Assembly: GCF_019104745.1 (NCBI RefSeq)
Contig: NZ_JAHRWL010000002.1
Span: 818,076-882,075, forward strand
Origin: Thalassococcus arenae
GTDB taxonomy: Bacteria > Pseudomonadota > Alphaproteobacteria > Rhodobacterales > Rhodobacteraceae
Direction: 5' to 3'
Length of the DNA stretch: 64,000 nt
Shown here: piece after piece, positions 1 through 7,836 of the stretch
Layout of the letters: each line of letters opens with the position of its first letter
Position numbering within the stretch: position 1 is the first letter of the stretch
Notes under the pieces: generated by a model
What the model saw: the letters and a program-made list of their open reading frames with translations, nothing else
What the model was told of the DNA's origin: nothing
Databases searched by the model: none
Made by a program: the position numbers and the translations under genes

Positions 1-101
1 GTGCGGGTCCGCAATATCGACGGTCGCTCCTTGATTGCGGTCCGCCGTGCGATACCGTTTAACGGCGAAGGGTCGTGGCACAGGGAAGGGCAGCGCACGC
101 G
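1..101. other. Left edge, no gene recognised
   Basis: These bases precede the first supported start codon. I see no convincing reading frame with a recognisable product. The stretch may hold the end of, or the gap after, a gene lying outside the window. A purine-rich GGGAAGGG near 82-89 probably serves as ribosome binding site for the following LytTR gene. Confidence 0.4.
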
Positions 102-929
102 ATGCAGACAGCTCTGACATACCGGCCGCTGGTGCTGGACTTGCTGGGCAAGCCCGTCGACTTTTCCGTCACGGAGTTTCTTGCCCTTCTCACCAGCCGG
201 CCGGGCAAGGGGTATCTTTTCCTGGTGTTGGTCGGTCTTGCGACAACCGACCCGCCGCGTCTGATCGGGCATATCAGCACGGCACAGTTGATCGCGATCT
301 GGTGTCTCGCACTGTTCCTGTTTCTTGCCGGTATCGTCGCCTTGCTGCTGTTGACGGCATGGGTGCAATTGCGTTTTCGATCATTCCCGGTGCCCCTGCC
401 CCTGCTCAGTTTCCTGTCGTTGTTTCCGACCATCGTGTTTTGCGAGTATGTCATCGTTTATCTCAGCAACGGCAGCCGGCCGCCCGAAATCCCGGAGCGC
501 TTGCTGCTGTTCTTCCTGACGGCGCAGGTGTTCGAGACGCTGTTCCTGCGCTATGTGCGGCCCTTGGCCGAAGAACCGGCCGCATCGGTTCCCGAACCCG
601 GCCGGGCCCTGCTGATCGGCGCGGAACAGGTGCCGCTGGACGCCGTGCATTATATCGAGGCGCAGGAACACCGCGTGAACGTGGTCACCGACAGCGGCCC
701 GCTCACGCATCGTGCAAGGTTGTCCGATATCGTTGCACAGACGCGGGCCGAGGACGGTCTGCAGCCGCATCGGTCCTGGTGGGTCGCCCGCCACGCGGCG
801 GACCGCCTGGAACGCGATGGCGGGCGTTTCGTCTTGCGGCTGGGTTGCGGCACCCGTGTTCCCGTGGCGCGGACGCGTCTCGATGACGTGCGGGCGTGGT
901 TGAGCGCATACCTGCCGACAGCCCTTTGA
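102..929 (+). CDS. Membrane-bound LytTR-domain DNA-binding regulator
   Basis: The 275-residue product has four hydrophobic segments (about residues 37-49, 62-87, 96-121, 133-152) followed by a soluble LytTR DNA-binding domain (about 171-268) containing the typical VHYIEAQEHRV strand and a C-terminal VPVARTRLDDVRAWL segment. LytTR domains bind direct repeats in promoters as beta-rich modules. Here the domain would be tethered to the inner membrane, as in many alphaproteobacterial LytTR proteins that lack a receiver domain. I chose the ATG at 102 over an in-frame GTG at 75 because GGGAAGGG lies about 12 bases upstream of it. No kinase gene is adjacent. The signal sensed and the target genes are unknown. 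The cytochrome genes downstream start 113 bases later and are possible but unproven targets. Confidence 0.85.
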   Translation: MQTALTYRPLVLDLLGKPVDFSVTEFLALLTSRPGKGYLFLVLVGLATTDPPRLIGHISTAQLIAIWCLALFLFLAGIVALLLLTAWVQLRFRSFPVPLPLLSFLSLFPTIVFCEYVIVYLSNGSRPPEIPERLLLFFLTAQVFETLFLRYVRPLAEEPAASVPEPGRALLIGAEQVPLDAVHYIEAQEHRVNVVTDSGPLTHRARLSDIVAQTRAEDGLQPHRSWWVARHAADRLERDGGRFVLRLGCGTRVPVARTRLDDVRAWLSAYLPTAL

Positions 930-1042
930 TCCACTGCTCACGAGCGCGTGAGGCCGGATAGGCGCGCGCCTCGTGCTGTGACAGACTTCCCCTACGTAAA
1001 AGACGTTTCGGACCCCGACGTCCGCCAACCAGGAGAACCTTC

Positions 1043-1501
1043 ATGTTCCGTGCCTTCATTGTCGCCACATCTGCCACCGCCGTTCTGGCGACCGCCGTCA
1101 TGGCGCAGGATTTCAGTGCCGAGCTGAAAGCCCGTCAGGGTCAATTCCGCATTCTCGCCATCAATGTCGGCATCCTGGGTGGCATGGCGAAAGGCGAAAT
1201 CGCGTATGACGCCGAATCCGCACAAGCCGCCGCCGACTCGATCGTCGCCGTTTCGATGGTCAGCCAGGCGCCGCTCTGGCCGGCCGGGTCGGACAACATG
1301 TCGATCGACGGCACCCGCGCGCAGCCGAACATCTGGGAAAACCTGCCGGATGTCATGACCAAATGGGGTGCGCTCGGTGACGCCGCCAAGGTGATTCAGG
1401 CCGCCGCGGGCGAAGGCCAGGCGGCACTTGGGCCGGCCCTCGGACAGCTCGGCGATGCCTGCAAGTCCTGCCACGACACCTATCGCGCGCCGGCCAACTA
1501 A
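1043..1501 (+). CDS. Cytochrome c' (periplasmic, four-helix type)
   Basis: The 152-residue protein has an N-terminal signal peptide (about 1-21, cleavage after VMA) and a single C-terminal haem-binding motif, Cys140-Lys-Ser-Cys143-His144, within the last 13 residues. That placement and the overall length are diagnostic of the cytochrome c' family, whose pentacoordinate haem binds NO or CO in the periplasm and is linked to nitrosative-stress protection. An AGGAGAA ribosome binding site sits just before the ATG. The stop is only 3 bases from the start of the dihaem cytochrome gene, so the two are almost certainly co-transcribed, suggesting a redox partnership. Assignment to the family is firm; the physiological ligand is inferred. 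Confidence 0.92.
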   Translation: MFRAFIVATSATAVLATAVMAQDFSAELKARQGQFRILAINVGILGGMAKGEIAYDAESAQAAADSIVAVSMVSQAPLWPAGSDNMSIDGTRAQPNIWENLPDVMTKWGALGDAAKVIQAAAGEGQAALGPALGQLGDACKSCHDTYRAPAN

Positions 1502-1504
1502 ACG

Positions 1505-2389
1505 GTGATGCGCCGGTTGGCGACAATCCTTGCGGCGGCGATCTTCGCCGCCGCTCTCATCGGTTGGCTCGTCACCGGTCCCGATCGGCTGTCCGCGGCC
1601 GAAACCCCGATCGATGCCGGGGATGCCACCCGGGGCGCACTGGTATTCGCGGCCGCCGGCTGCGGTTCGTGTCACCATGCGCCCGAAGCCGAGGACAAGA
1701 CCGTTCTTGCCGGAGGACAGCGGTTTCCGTCGGATTTCGGCACCTTCGTCGCCCCCAACATCTCGCCCGATCCCGATCACGGCATCGGCGGCTGGGATCT
1801 GACCGATTTCGCGAACGCGGTGATGCGCGGCGTGTCGCCGGACGGGCAACACTATTTCCCCGCCTTCCCCTATACCGCCTACGAGAAGATGACGCCGGGC
1901 GACCTGGCCGATCTGTGGGCCTTTCTGCGCAGCTTGCCGCCCTCTTCCGAACCCAGCCAGCCACACGAGGTGGGATTTCCCTTCAACATACGCCGCGCTG
2001 TCGGAGGCTGGAAGCTGCTCTACCGCGATCCCGACTGGGTGCTCGAGACCGCGCCTGGCCCCGAGGCCGAGCGCGGACGCTACCTGGTCGAGGCCCTGGG
2101 CCATTGCGGCGAATGCCACACGCCGCGGGACATGCTTGGCGGGCTGGACCGGGCGCGCTGGCTGCGTGGTGCGCCGAATCCGTCCGGCACCGGAACCATC
2201 CCGCCGCTGACGCCCGACAAGTTCACCTGGTCGGCTACCGATATCGCCTATTATCTCGAAACCGGGTTCACGCCGGATTTCGACAGTGCCGGGGGGCACA
2301 TGGTCGCGGTGATCGACAATTTCGCCAAGCTGCCCGCCAGCGACCGACAGGCCGTCGCGGCCTATCTCAAGGCGCTGCCGGCACCCTGA
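1505..2389 (+). CDS. Dihaem c-type cytochrome
   Basis: The 294-residue protein carries two class I haem c motifs, Cys53-Gly-Ser-Cys-His57 and Cys201-Gly-Glu-Cys-His205, each followed by a cytochrome fold, plus an N-terminal hydrophobic segment (about 6-24) that is a signal sequence or anchor. It resembles the dihaem cytochrome subunits that receive electrons from periplasmic dehydrogenases or pass them to cytochrome c'. A GTG (1505) directly precedes an ATG (1508), and either could be the start. The gene follows cytochrome c' by 3 bases and ends 4 bases from the 3' end of the convergent lipA. No dehydrogenase is next to it, so its electron donor is unknown. Confidence 0.88.
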   Translation: MMRRLATILAAAIFAAALIGWLVTGPDRLSAAETPIDAGDATRGALVFAAAGCGSCHHAPEAEDKTVLAGGQRFPSDFGTFVAPNISPDPDHGIGGWDLTDFANAVMRGVSPDGQHYFPAFPYTAYEKMTPGDLADLWAFLRSLPPSSEPSQPHEVGFPFNIRRAVGGWKLLYRDPDWVLETAPGPEAERGRYLVEALGHCGECHTPRDMLGGLDRARWLRGAPNPSGTGTIPPLTPDKFTWSATDIAYYLETGFTPDFDSAGGHMVAVIDNFAKLPASDRQAVAAYLKALPAP

Positions 2390-2393
2390 ACCG

Positions 2394-3344
2394 TCACGTC
2401 TGCGCCAGCTTGGCCTCGCGAGCGGCGCGCAGGCGGGCGAAATCGTCACCCGCATGATAGGACGACCGCGTCAGCGGCGTGGCCGACACCATCAGGAACC
2501 CCTTGCCGTAGGCCGCCTTTTCGTATCCCGCGAATTCCTCGGGATCGACGAAGCGGTCGACGCGGTGATGTTTGGGCGTCGGCTGCAGATATTGCCCGAT
2601 GGTCAGGAAATCCACGTCCGCGGCGCGCATGTCGTCCATCACCTGTTGCACCGCCTGCCGGTCCTCGCCCAGGCCGACCATGATGCCCGACTTGGTGAAG
2701 ATCGACGGGTCGATTTCCTTGACCCGCTGCAACAGGCGCAGCGAATGGAAATAACGCGCGCCGGGACGCACGGTGGGATACAGACCCGGAACCGTCTCGA
2801 GATTGTGGTTGAACACGTCCGGCTTGGCCGCGACCACGATTTCCAGCGCGTCGGGGCCGCATTTCAGGAAATCCGGTGTCAGGATCTCGATCGTCGTGTC
2901 GGGCGAGCGGTGCCGCACGGCACGGATCGTCTGGGCGAAATGCTCGGCGCCGCCATCGTCGAGGTCGTCGCGGTCGACCGAGGTGATGACGACATGGTTC
3001 AGAGACAGCTTCTTGACCGCATCCGCGACCCGGCCCGGTTCGAACACGTCAAGCGCGTCGGGCCGGCCGGTGGCGACGTTGCAGAAGGTGCAGCCGCGCG
3101 TGCAGATCTCGCCCATGATCATCATCGTGGCGTGGCCGGCATTCCAGCACTCGCCGGCGTTCGGGCAGCCCGCCTCTTCGCAGACGGTGACCAGCTTGTG
3201 TTCTCGCAGGATGCGGCGCGTGGTGTTGTAACCCTCGCCGCCCGGCGCCTTGACCCGGATCCAGCTGGGCTTTTTCGGCTGGGCATTGTCCGGCCGGTGC
3301 GCCTTTTCGGGATGACGCTGATCGGGCATTTTGAGGTCGCGCAT
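2394..3344 (-). CDS. lipA: Lipoyl synthase
   Basis: LipA is a radical SAM enzyme that inserts two sulfur atoms into protein-bound octanoyl groups to form the lipoyl cofactor of pyruvate and 2-oxoglutarate dehydrogenases and the glycine cleavage system. Both iron-sulfur sites are visible: the auxiliary cluster ligands Cys55, Cys60 and Cys66 ([12 protein letters not shown]) and the radical SAM motif Cys81-x3-Cys85-x2-Cys88. The C-terminal RSSYHAGD segment carries the conserved serine that ligates the auxiliary cluster. The length of 316 residues is normal. It is transcribed alone, converging on the dihaem cytochrome gene, with a terminator-like hairpin upstream separating it from the DUF6456 gene. 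Confidence 0.98.
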   Translation of the reverse strand: MRDLKMPDQRHPEKAHRPDNAQPKKPSWIRVKAPGGEGYNTTRRILREHKLVTVCEEAGCPNAGECWNAGHATMMIMGEICTRGCTFCNVATGRPDALDVFEPGRVADAVKKLSLNHVVITSVDRDDLDDGGAEHFAQTIRAVRHRSPDTTIEILTPDFLKCGPDALEIVVAAKPDVFNHNLETVPGLYPTVRPGARYFHSLRLLQRVKEIDPSIFTKSGIMVGLGEDRQAVQQVMDDMRAADVDFLTIGQYLQPTPKHHRVDRFVDPEEFAGYEKAAYGKGFLMVSATPLTRSSYHAGDDFARLRAAREAKLAQT

Positions 3345-3481
3345 CGGTTATTCCCCGCGAAGTCGGATTTCGATCCTTTTACCATAGGGAAGCGCAGGGG
3401 GAATTGCGAGTAACGCATAGCTGTCCTGCGGCAGCGTATCCCCAAGTTAGCGAGTGCCCCTGCGCACTTTATTGCTTGTGT

Positions 3482-3521
3482 TCAAAAAGTTACCCCCGGA
3501 GAAGTGCGGTTTCTCCGGGGG
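3482..3521 (-). terminator. Intrinsic terminator of the DUF6456 gene
   Basis: A perfect 11-bp stem, CCCCCGGAGAA (3493-3503) and TTCTCCGGGGG (3511-3521), closes a 7-base loop. On the minus strand it is followed by TAAC and then five T residues. It lies about 43 bases past the stop codon of the minus-strand DUF6456 gene and upstream of lipA, so it should insulate lipA from that transcript. Confidence 0.75.
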
Positions 3522-3563
3522 GTTCACTGCAAATCGGGCATCGTTTGGCGCTGCGACAAAGCG

Positions 3564-4667
3564 TCAGCCGATCAGGTCGCCACCGTCCTTGGCGCGTTCG
3601 GCATAGTGGCGGCGCAGGCGTTGCAGCGCGATGCGAAGGACGATCTTGCCCGAACGCGCCGACCAACCCATGCGCTTTTCCGTGGTCTCGAGCCCCTCGA
3701 GATAGCAACAGCAGCGCAGCGCGACATCGCCCAGACCGGGGCCGAGGTCGCGCAGTGCAGACAGCATCCGTTCGCGGGCCCGCGCCGATCCCGGTTGTGC
3801 TGCCGCGGCGTCCGTCCAGCGATCGCCGGCGACAAGCTCTGCCCAGCTTTCGTCTTCGTCGAAACCGACTTGCGCCAGTTCGTAGTCCTCGCGCAGCCGT
3901 TCACCCGCCGCAACCAGGGCTTCCTCGAGGAACGGTTTGCCGGTCTTGTCGCGACGGCGCGACAAGATCGCCAGCGGGCTTTCGGCGGCGCCCGACCGTC
4001 CCCGGCGCGTCGCGGGATCGCGTTCCATGTCGTCCAGCGCCTGTTCGACCGCGCGGCTGTTTTCGAACCCCGCCTGGGATTCCGCGAACCCGCGGATCCG
4101 GCTTTCCTTTTCCGCCACGATCCTGTTGAACGCCGCCCGGCCCGATGCGGTGATGCGGTAGCGCGAGATGCGCCCCGGAGCATCACAGTGAATCCACGCC
4201 TTCAACGCCATCGCCTCGGCGACGGGCGCATCCACAACGGCGGTGCGCATGGTCGAGCCTTCGCCGTTGTCGCGGACCACAACCGCCTTTTCCATATCCG
4301 CGGCCACTGCCAGCATCGCGCCGCTCTCGCAAAGTCGATGCAAGACCCGGCGCGCTTCTCGCAGCAATGTGGCCTCGTCAAGCGCGACCGCGTCGGTCTG
4401 GTTATGCCTGGTCATCTCGCATTCCTTCTTGCCGTTGGGATCCGGCGGAAGGCAAAGCTGCCGCAGCGCGGCGTCGACCAACGGATCGTCGCGGCGGGTC
4501 TCGATCTTGCGCACCTTGCGCAAGACGGTTGACGCGTGGCATCCGAGTTCGCGTGCCAACGCGCGGATCGGCCGGCCATTTTCGGTATGTGCGAGATACA
4601 GCCGTGCCGCTTCCGGAACCCAGCCCGGCAAGTTTTCCGATCCCGAGTGATACGCGCTCGGTGCCAT
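3564..4667 (-). CDS. DUF6456 domain helix-turn-helix protein
   Basis: The 367-residue product begins with a helix-turn-helix-like segment (RPIRALARELGCHASTVLRK, about residues 31-50) and ends with a DUF6456 domain containing SPLAILSRRRDKTGKPFL and ERLREDYELAQ. Such proteins are widespread in Rhodobacterales and related Alphaproteobacteria and are presumed DNA-binding regulators; none of the details here give a target. I chose the ATG at 4667, preceded by AGGGGACGGGACG, over upstream in-frame starts because the upstream extension has no family-like content. The gene diverges from a small DUF6477-type gene across a 220-base intergenic region, an arrangement that suggests shared regulation. Confidence 0.82.
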   Translation of the reverse strand: MAPSAYHSGSENLPGWVPEAARLYLAHTENGRPIRALARELGCHASTVLRKVRKIETRRDDPLVDAALRQLCLPPDPNGKKECEMTRHNQTDAVALDEATLLREARRVLHRLCESGAMLAVAADMEKAVVVRDNGEGSTMRTAVVDAPVAEAMALKAWIHCDAPGRISRYRITASGRAAFNRIVAEKESRIRGFAESQAGFENSRAVEQALDDMERDPATRRGRSGAAESPLAILSRRRDKTGKPFLEEALVAAGERLREDYELAQVGFDEDESWAELVAGDRWTDAAAAQPGSARARERMLSALRDLGPGLGDVALRCCCYLEGLETTEKRMGWSARSGKIVLRIALQRLRRHYAERAKDGGDLIG

Positions 4668-4887
4668 CGTCCCGTCCCCTTCGTGCCAGTCTTGTTCACA
4701 GTCTTTTCCACAGGCAGCGCAACCTATCCGTGTGTTTGTTACCGGTGGGTTAACAGAAGAACCGTGCAAGGATGATTGTTTGTATTTGATAAACAGTTCT
4801 TTAGGCAGCGCGCGGCGCTCGGCGGCAGCGGGCAACAGCCATCGGCGCCGTGTCATGGTCCACTGGAATCAACCAGAGGGACTTGTC
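4668..4887. promoter_or_regulatory. Divergent intergenic region between DUF6456 and DUF6477 genes
   Basis: This 220-base region is clearly less G+C-rich than its flanks, with runs such as TTGTTTGTATTTGATAAACAG near 4778-4798. It must hold the promoters of both divergent genes. I cannot assign exact -35/-10 elements. A TTTTCCACA (4705-4713) one mismatch from a DnaA box is present but isolated. Confidence 0.5.
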
Positions 4888-5175
4888 ATGAGGGATATCT
4901 TGGGGCTGTTGGCCCATCTGCGCCGCCCACGTCTGCTGATCCGCGCGGCCCGCATCGGTGCGGTCAATTACCGCCGCGACACGCATCTGCACCGGCTGTT
5001 GGGCTATTCCAGCCTGCCGCGATCCGGCGCCGCGCTCATGCGCCTGATCGAAGTCGAGGCCGATCTAGACGAAAAGCGCCGCAACGACGATGCCGGCTAT
5101 TCCGTCAGCCGGCATGTCGAGGTTCTGATGGCGATGATGGGCGAGGCGCAATTGCTGCGCAACGCACCGCGCTGA
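4888..5175 (+). CDS. Small DUF6477-like protein
   Basis: A 95-residue basic, helical protein starting MRDILGLLAHLRRPRLLIRA, preceded by AGAGGGACTTGTC, a good ribosome binding site. The RLLIRAARIGAVNYRR and LMRLIEVEADLDEKRR segments match what I recall of the DUF6477 family, a short Rhodobacteraceae protein usually found next to the DUF6456 regulator. There is no signal peptide and no membrane segment. Its function is unknown. The divergent pairing with DUF6456 suggests a functional link. It converges on the MttB-family gene, with only 10 bases between the stops. Confidence 0.75.
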   Translation: MRDILGLLAHLRRPRLLIRAARIGAVNYRRDTHLHRLLGYSSLPRSGAALMRLIEVEADLDEKRRNDDAGYSVSRHVEVLMAMMGEAQLLRNAPR

Positions 5176-5185
5176 CTGCGTCTGT

Positions 5186-6730
5186 TCAGCCGAAGGCGTC
5201 GGGCATAGACGCCTTTTTCCTGGCGACGTAGTCCGAAAGAGCCTCGGAAATACCCGGGTCCAACTGCGGCTGCTGGTACGTGTCCAAAAGCCTTTTCACC
5301 CGGTTGCGCGCCAGGGCAACCGTGTCGCGCGCGCCCTCTTCGGCCCAGGTTTCGTAGGGTTTGTAGTCGAACAGGTCGGTGCGCCAGAAGGCGGACTTGA
5401 AATTCGCCTGGGTGTGCGCGCAGCCCAGATAATGCCCGCCGGGGCCCACTTCGCGGATCGCGTCCATCGCCTGGCCGTTTTCATCCATCGCGATGCCTTC
5501 GGCCATCTTGTGCAGCGCGCCCAGCTGGTCGGCATCCATGACGAATTTCTCGTAGGACGACACCAGCCCGCCTTCCAGCCAACCGCAGGCATGCAACATG
5601 AAGTTCACCCCTGACAACAGCCCCATGTTCAGGCTGTTCGCCGTCTCGTAAGCGGCCTGGGCATCAGGGAGTTTCGAGCCGCAGAACGACCCGGCCGACC
5701 GGTATGGCAGGTTCATCCGGCGCGCCAGTTGCCCCACGCCATAGGTGATATGCGCGGCCTCGGGCGTGCCGAAGGTGGGCGCGCCGGAGTTCATGTCGAT
5801 CGAGGTGACAAAGGCGCCCATGATGACCGGCGCGCCGGGCCGGACCAGCTGGGAATAGGCGATCCCGGCCAGAACCTCGGCCAGAACCTGGGTCAGCGTG
5901 CCGGCCACCGAAACCGGCGCCATCGCACCGCCCACGATGAAGGGCGAGATGATCGAGGCCTGGTTGTTGCGGGCATAGACCTCCATCGCGCCCATCATCA
6001 CGTCGTCGAAGGTCAACGGCGAGTTGATGTTGATGAGCGAAGTCATCACCGTGTTCTGCTGGACGAAATCCTTGCCGAACAGGATCTCGCACATCTCGAC
6101 GCTGTCCTGGGCGCGGCTGGGTTCGGTGACCGAGCCCATGAACGGCTTGTCCGACAGCGTCATATGCGCCAACAGCATGTCCAGGTGGCGCTTGTTTACC
6201 GGAACGTCGGTGGGTTCGCAAACCGTGCCGCCGGAATGGTGCAGCCATTTCGACATGTAGCCCAGCTTCACGAAATTGCGGAAATCGGCCATCGTGGCAT
6301 AGCGCCGGCCGGTTTCCAGATCGTGCACGAAAGGCGGGCCGTAGACCGGCGCCAGTACCAGGTTGCGGCCGCCGATCTCGACCGAACGGTCGGGATTGCG
6401 CGCATGTTGGGTGTAGGTGGACGGCGCCGTGCTGCACAACTTGCGCGCCAGGCCCTTGGGGATGCGCACCCGTTCGCCGTCGACATCGGCGCCGGCATCG
6501 CGCCACAGCGCCAGGGCGCCGGGATTGTTGGCGAAGTTGACCCCGATTTCCTGCAAGACCGTTTCGGCATTGGCCTCGATGATCTCGAGCGCCTCGTCGT
6601 TGAGGATGTCGAGGTTGGGAATATTGCGTCGGATGTATTTCGCCGTCTCGACGCTTACCGCGCTGCGCTCGGCGCGCCGGGCCGCACCACCGCCCCCGCG
6701 GGCACGTCTGCGGGTTTCTGCTTCTGCCAT
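5186..6730 (-). CDS. MttB-superfamily (non-pyrrolysine) corrinoid methyltransferase
   Basis: The 514-residue protein belongs to the trimethylamine methyltransferase MttB superfamily: it has PNLDILNDEALEIIEANAE near the N-terminus, SLININSPLTFDDVM and FVTSIDMNSGAPTFGTPE in the core, and the C-terminal GPGGHYLGCAHTQANF motif. Full length is read without an in-frame TAG, so it is a non-pyrrolysine member like MtgB, which demethylates quaternary amines such as glycine betaine onto a corrinoid protein. The substrate cannot be read from sequence. A candidate corrinoid partner gene lies at 12188. The ATG at 6730 is preceded by GAGGG with 8-base spacing; an ATG 15 bases upstream is an alternative. 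The protein has an Arg/Gly-rich N-terminus and a 339-base leader region. Confidence 0.9.
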   Translation of the reverse strand: MAEAETRRRARGGGGAARRAERSAVSVETAKYIRRNIPNLDILNDEALEIIEANAETVLQEIGVNFANNPGALALWRDAGADVDGERVRIPKGLARKLCSTAPSTYTQHARNPDRSVEIGGRNLVLAPVYGPPFVHDLETGRRYATMADFRNFVKLGYMSKWLHHSGGTVCEPTDVPVNKRHLDMLLAHMTLSDKPFMGSVTEPSRAQDSVEMCEILFGKDFVQQNTVMTSLININSPLTFDDVMMGAMEVYARNNQASIISPFIVGGAMAPVSVAGTLTQVLAEVLAGIAYSQLVRPGAPVIMGAFVTSIDMNSGAPTFGTPEAAHITYGVGQLARRMNLPYRSAGSFCGSKLPDAQAAYETANSLNMGLLSGVNFMLHACGWLEGGLVSSYEKFVMDADQLGALHKMAEGIAMDENGQAMDAIREVGPGGHYLGCAHTQANFKSAFWRTDLFDYKPYETWAEEGARDTVALARNRVKRLLDTYQQPQLDPGISEALSDYVARKKASMPDAFG

Positions 6731-7069
6731 GACCTCAGCCCTCATGCATGCAAGGGGCGCGCGGCGCCCCACAACTCGCCCCGTTCTAGCCTGCGTCCCG
6801 CGACGCGCGTTTGCGGAATCCGGCGCGTGGATCGCGAAAGCGACATCGGACCGGCCTGCCTTGCGACCGGTGAAGGCAAGTCCGGCGACATGCGACGCAA
6901 GGCAAAGGGCGGCAAACTTGAAACGCGGCAATCGCAGGCGCCAATGGATGCAGCCGGTCGGCGGATCGGGCGTCTTTGCCGCCGTGGTCGGAATCGTTCG
7001 CGGTTTTTTCCCGCCTTGGCACGTCGATCACCCCGGTCCTGCGCATCTGGAACACAGGCGCGCGGATCG
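6731..7069. other. 339-base non-coding gap upstream of the MttB-family gene
   Basis: Between the MttB-type gene and the upstream Lin0512 gene, both on the minus strand, lie 339 bases without a recognised gene. The reading frame of the methyltransferase stays open upstream to 6931 but the extension looks unlike the family. I looked for cobalamin, SAM, SAH and glycine riboswitch cores and did not recognise one. The only clear structure is the hairpin at 6754-6770. The promoter of the methyltransferase is presumably here. Confidence 0.5.
6754..6770 (-). other. GC-rich hairpin in the leader of the MttB-family gene
   Basis: A perfect 7-bp stem GGGGCGC (6754-6760) and GCGCCCC (6764-6770) closes a 3-base loop. 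It sits 24 bases upstream of the chosen start codon, just before the ribosome binding site, so it could affect translation. No T-run follows, so it is not a standard terminator. Confidence 0.45.
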
Positions 7070-7441
7070 TCAGACTTCCGACCGACCGAGCCGCCAGCCA
7101 TGTTGCCGCGGCAGGAACAGCTCCACCGCGGCGCTGGCGATGACATGCGCGCCGCCATAGGCCGCGTCGGCGACGCTCAGCCCACCCTCGACCACGACGA
7201 TTTCGACCCCATCATGCGGCAAGACGCACGCCACTGCCTCGCGGTCGACGGCATCGGGCCGCGGCACGCCGATCGTGACCTTGACCCGCGCCTGGGCCTT
7301 GAGCCCGTCGATAGCGCGCAGCACCGGCATCGAGGAATGGCGCAGCGCATCCTCGACAGCGCGTCTGGCAGCCTTTGTGTGGTCCTGGCCGTGCAGATCG
7401 ACACCCATGCCCATTTCGATGATCAGTCGCTGCAGGCTCAT
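7070..7441 (-). CDS. Lin0512 family protein, copy A
   Basis: The 123-residue protein matches the conserved Lin0512 family: an N-terminal [20 protein letters not shown] motif, a central [17 protein letters not shown] segment and [16 protein letters not shown]. The family is small, found in Firmicutes and Alphaproteobacteria, and has no established function that I know of. The start ATG overlaps the stop of the paralogous copy B by 4 bases (ATGA), so the two are translationally coupled. Together they lie directly upstream, on the same strand, of the MttB-family methyltransferase. Two different but related copies suggest a heteromeric complex; that is inference. Confidence 0.85.
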   Translation of the reverse strand: MSLQRLIIEMGMGVDLHGQDHTKAARRAVEDALRHSSMPVLRAIDGLKAQARVKVTIGVPRPDAVDREAVACVLPHDGVEIVVVEGGLSVADAAYGGAHVIASAAVELFLPRQHGWRLGRSEV

Positions 7442-7782
7442 GTCGCGGGCTCCATGTCGAAGGACACCGAAATCGCGGCATTGGCGATGATCGTGGGGTT
7501 GCCCGTTCCGTCGGGCCTCGGGATATCCAACCCGCCGGTGACGACGCGGATTGTCGGCCGGCCATAGGGAAAGACCGACGCCAGGGTATCCGCATCCACG
7601 TCGTCCGGCTGCTGCACGCCGATCTCGACGGTCAGCCGCATGTCGGTCTTGTCGAAGCCGAACAACTCGGCGGCGTTGATCGAGTTGCGCCACAGGGCGT
7701 CCTCGATCGCCCGCCGCGCAGCGCCCGTGTAATCGCCGCGCCGCAGCGACGTGCCCATGCCGAACTCGGTCAGGATGCGCAT
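7438..7782 (-). CDS. Lin0512 family protein, copy B
   Basis: A 114-residue paralogue of the downstream gene: it opens [20 protein letters not shown], parallels copy A through [12 protein letters not shown] and has [20 protein letters not shown]. Compared with copy A, the VDLHGQD motif is altered to TSLRRGD, so the two copies are not redundant. The ATG at 7782 has an ideal GGAGGG six bases upstream and is preferred over a TTG six bases earlier. The gene diverges from guaA, whose start is 54 bases away, so promoters for both must lie in a very short space. Function unknown. Confidence 0.82.
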   Translation of the reverse strand: MRILTEFGMGTSLRRGDYTGAARRAIEDALWRNSINAAELFGFDKTDMRLTVEIGVQQPDDVDADTLASVFPYGRPTIRVVTGGLDIPRPDGTGNPTIIANAAISVSFDMEPAT

Positions 7783-7836
7783 TTCCAACCCTCCAACAGC
7801 CGTTGCACTTTTTCAAACCCGTGCCTATCAGGACGC

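Noticed and set aside
35-886. A 283-codon frame overlapping the LytTR gene
   Set aside because: It is a different frame of the same strand with arginine-rich shadow composition and no domain.
5186-6730. Pyrrolysine in the MttB-family protein
   Set aside because: The frame reads through to full length without an in-frame TAG and stops at TGA.
6731-7069. Cobalamin, SAM or glycine riboswitch before the MttB-family gene
   Set aside because: I saw no conserved core of these riboswitches. The region is reported only as an unexplained leader.
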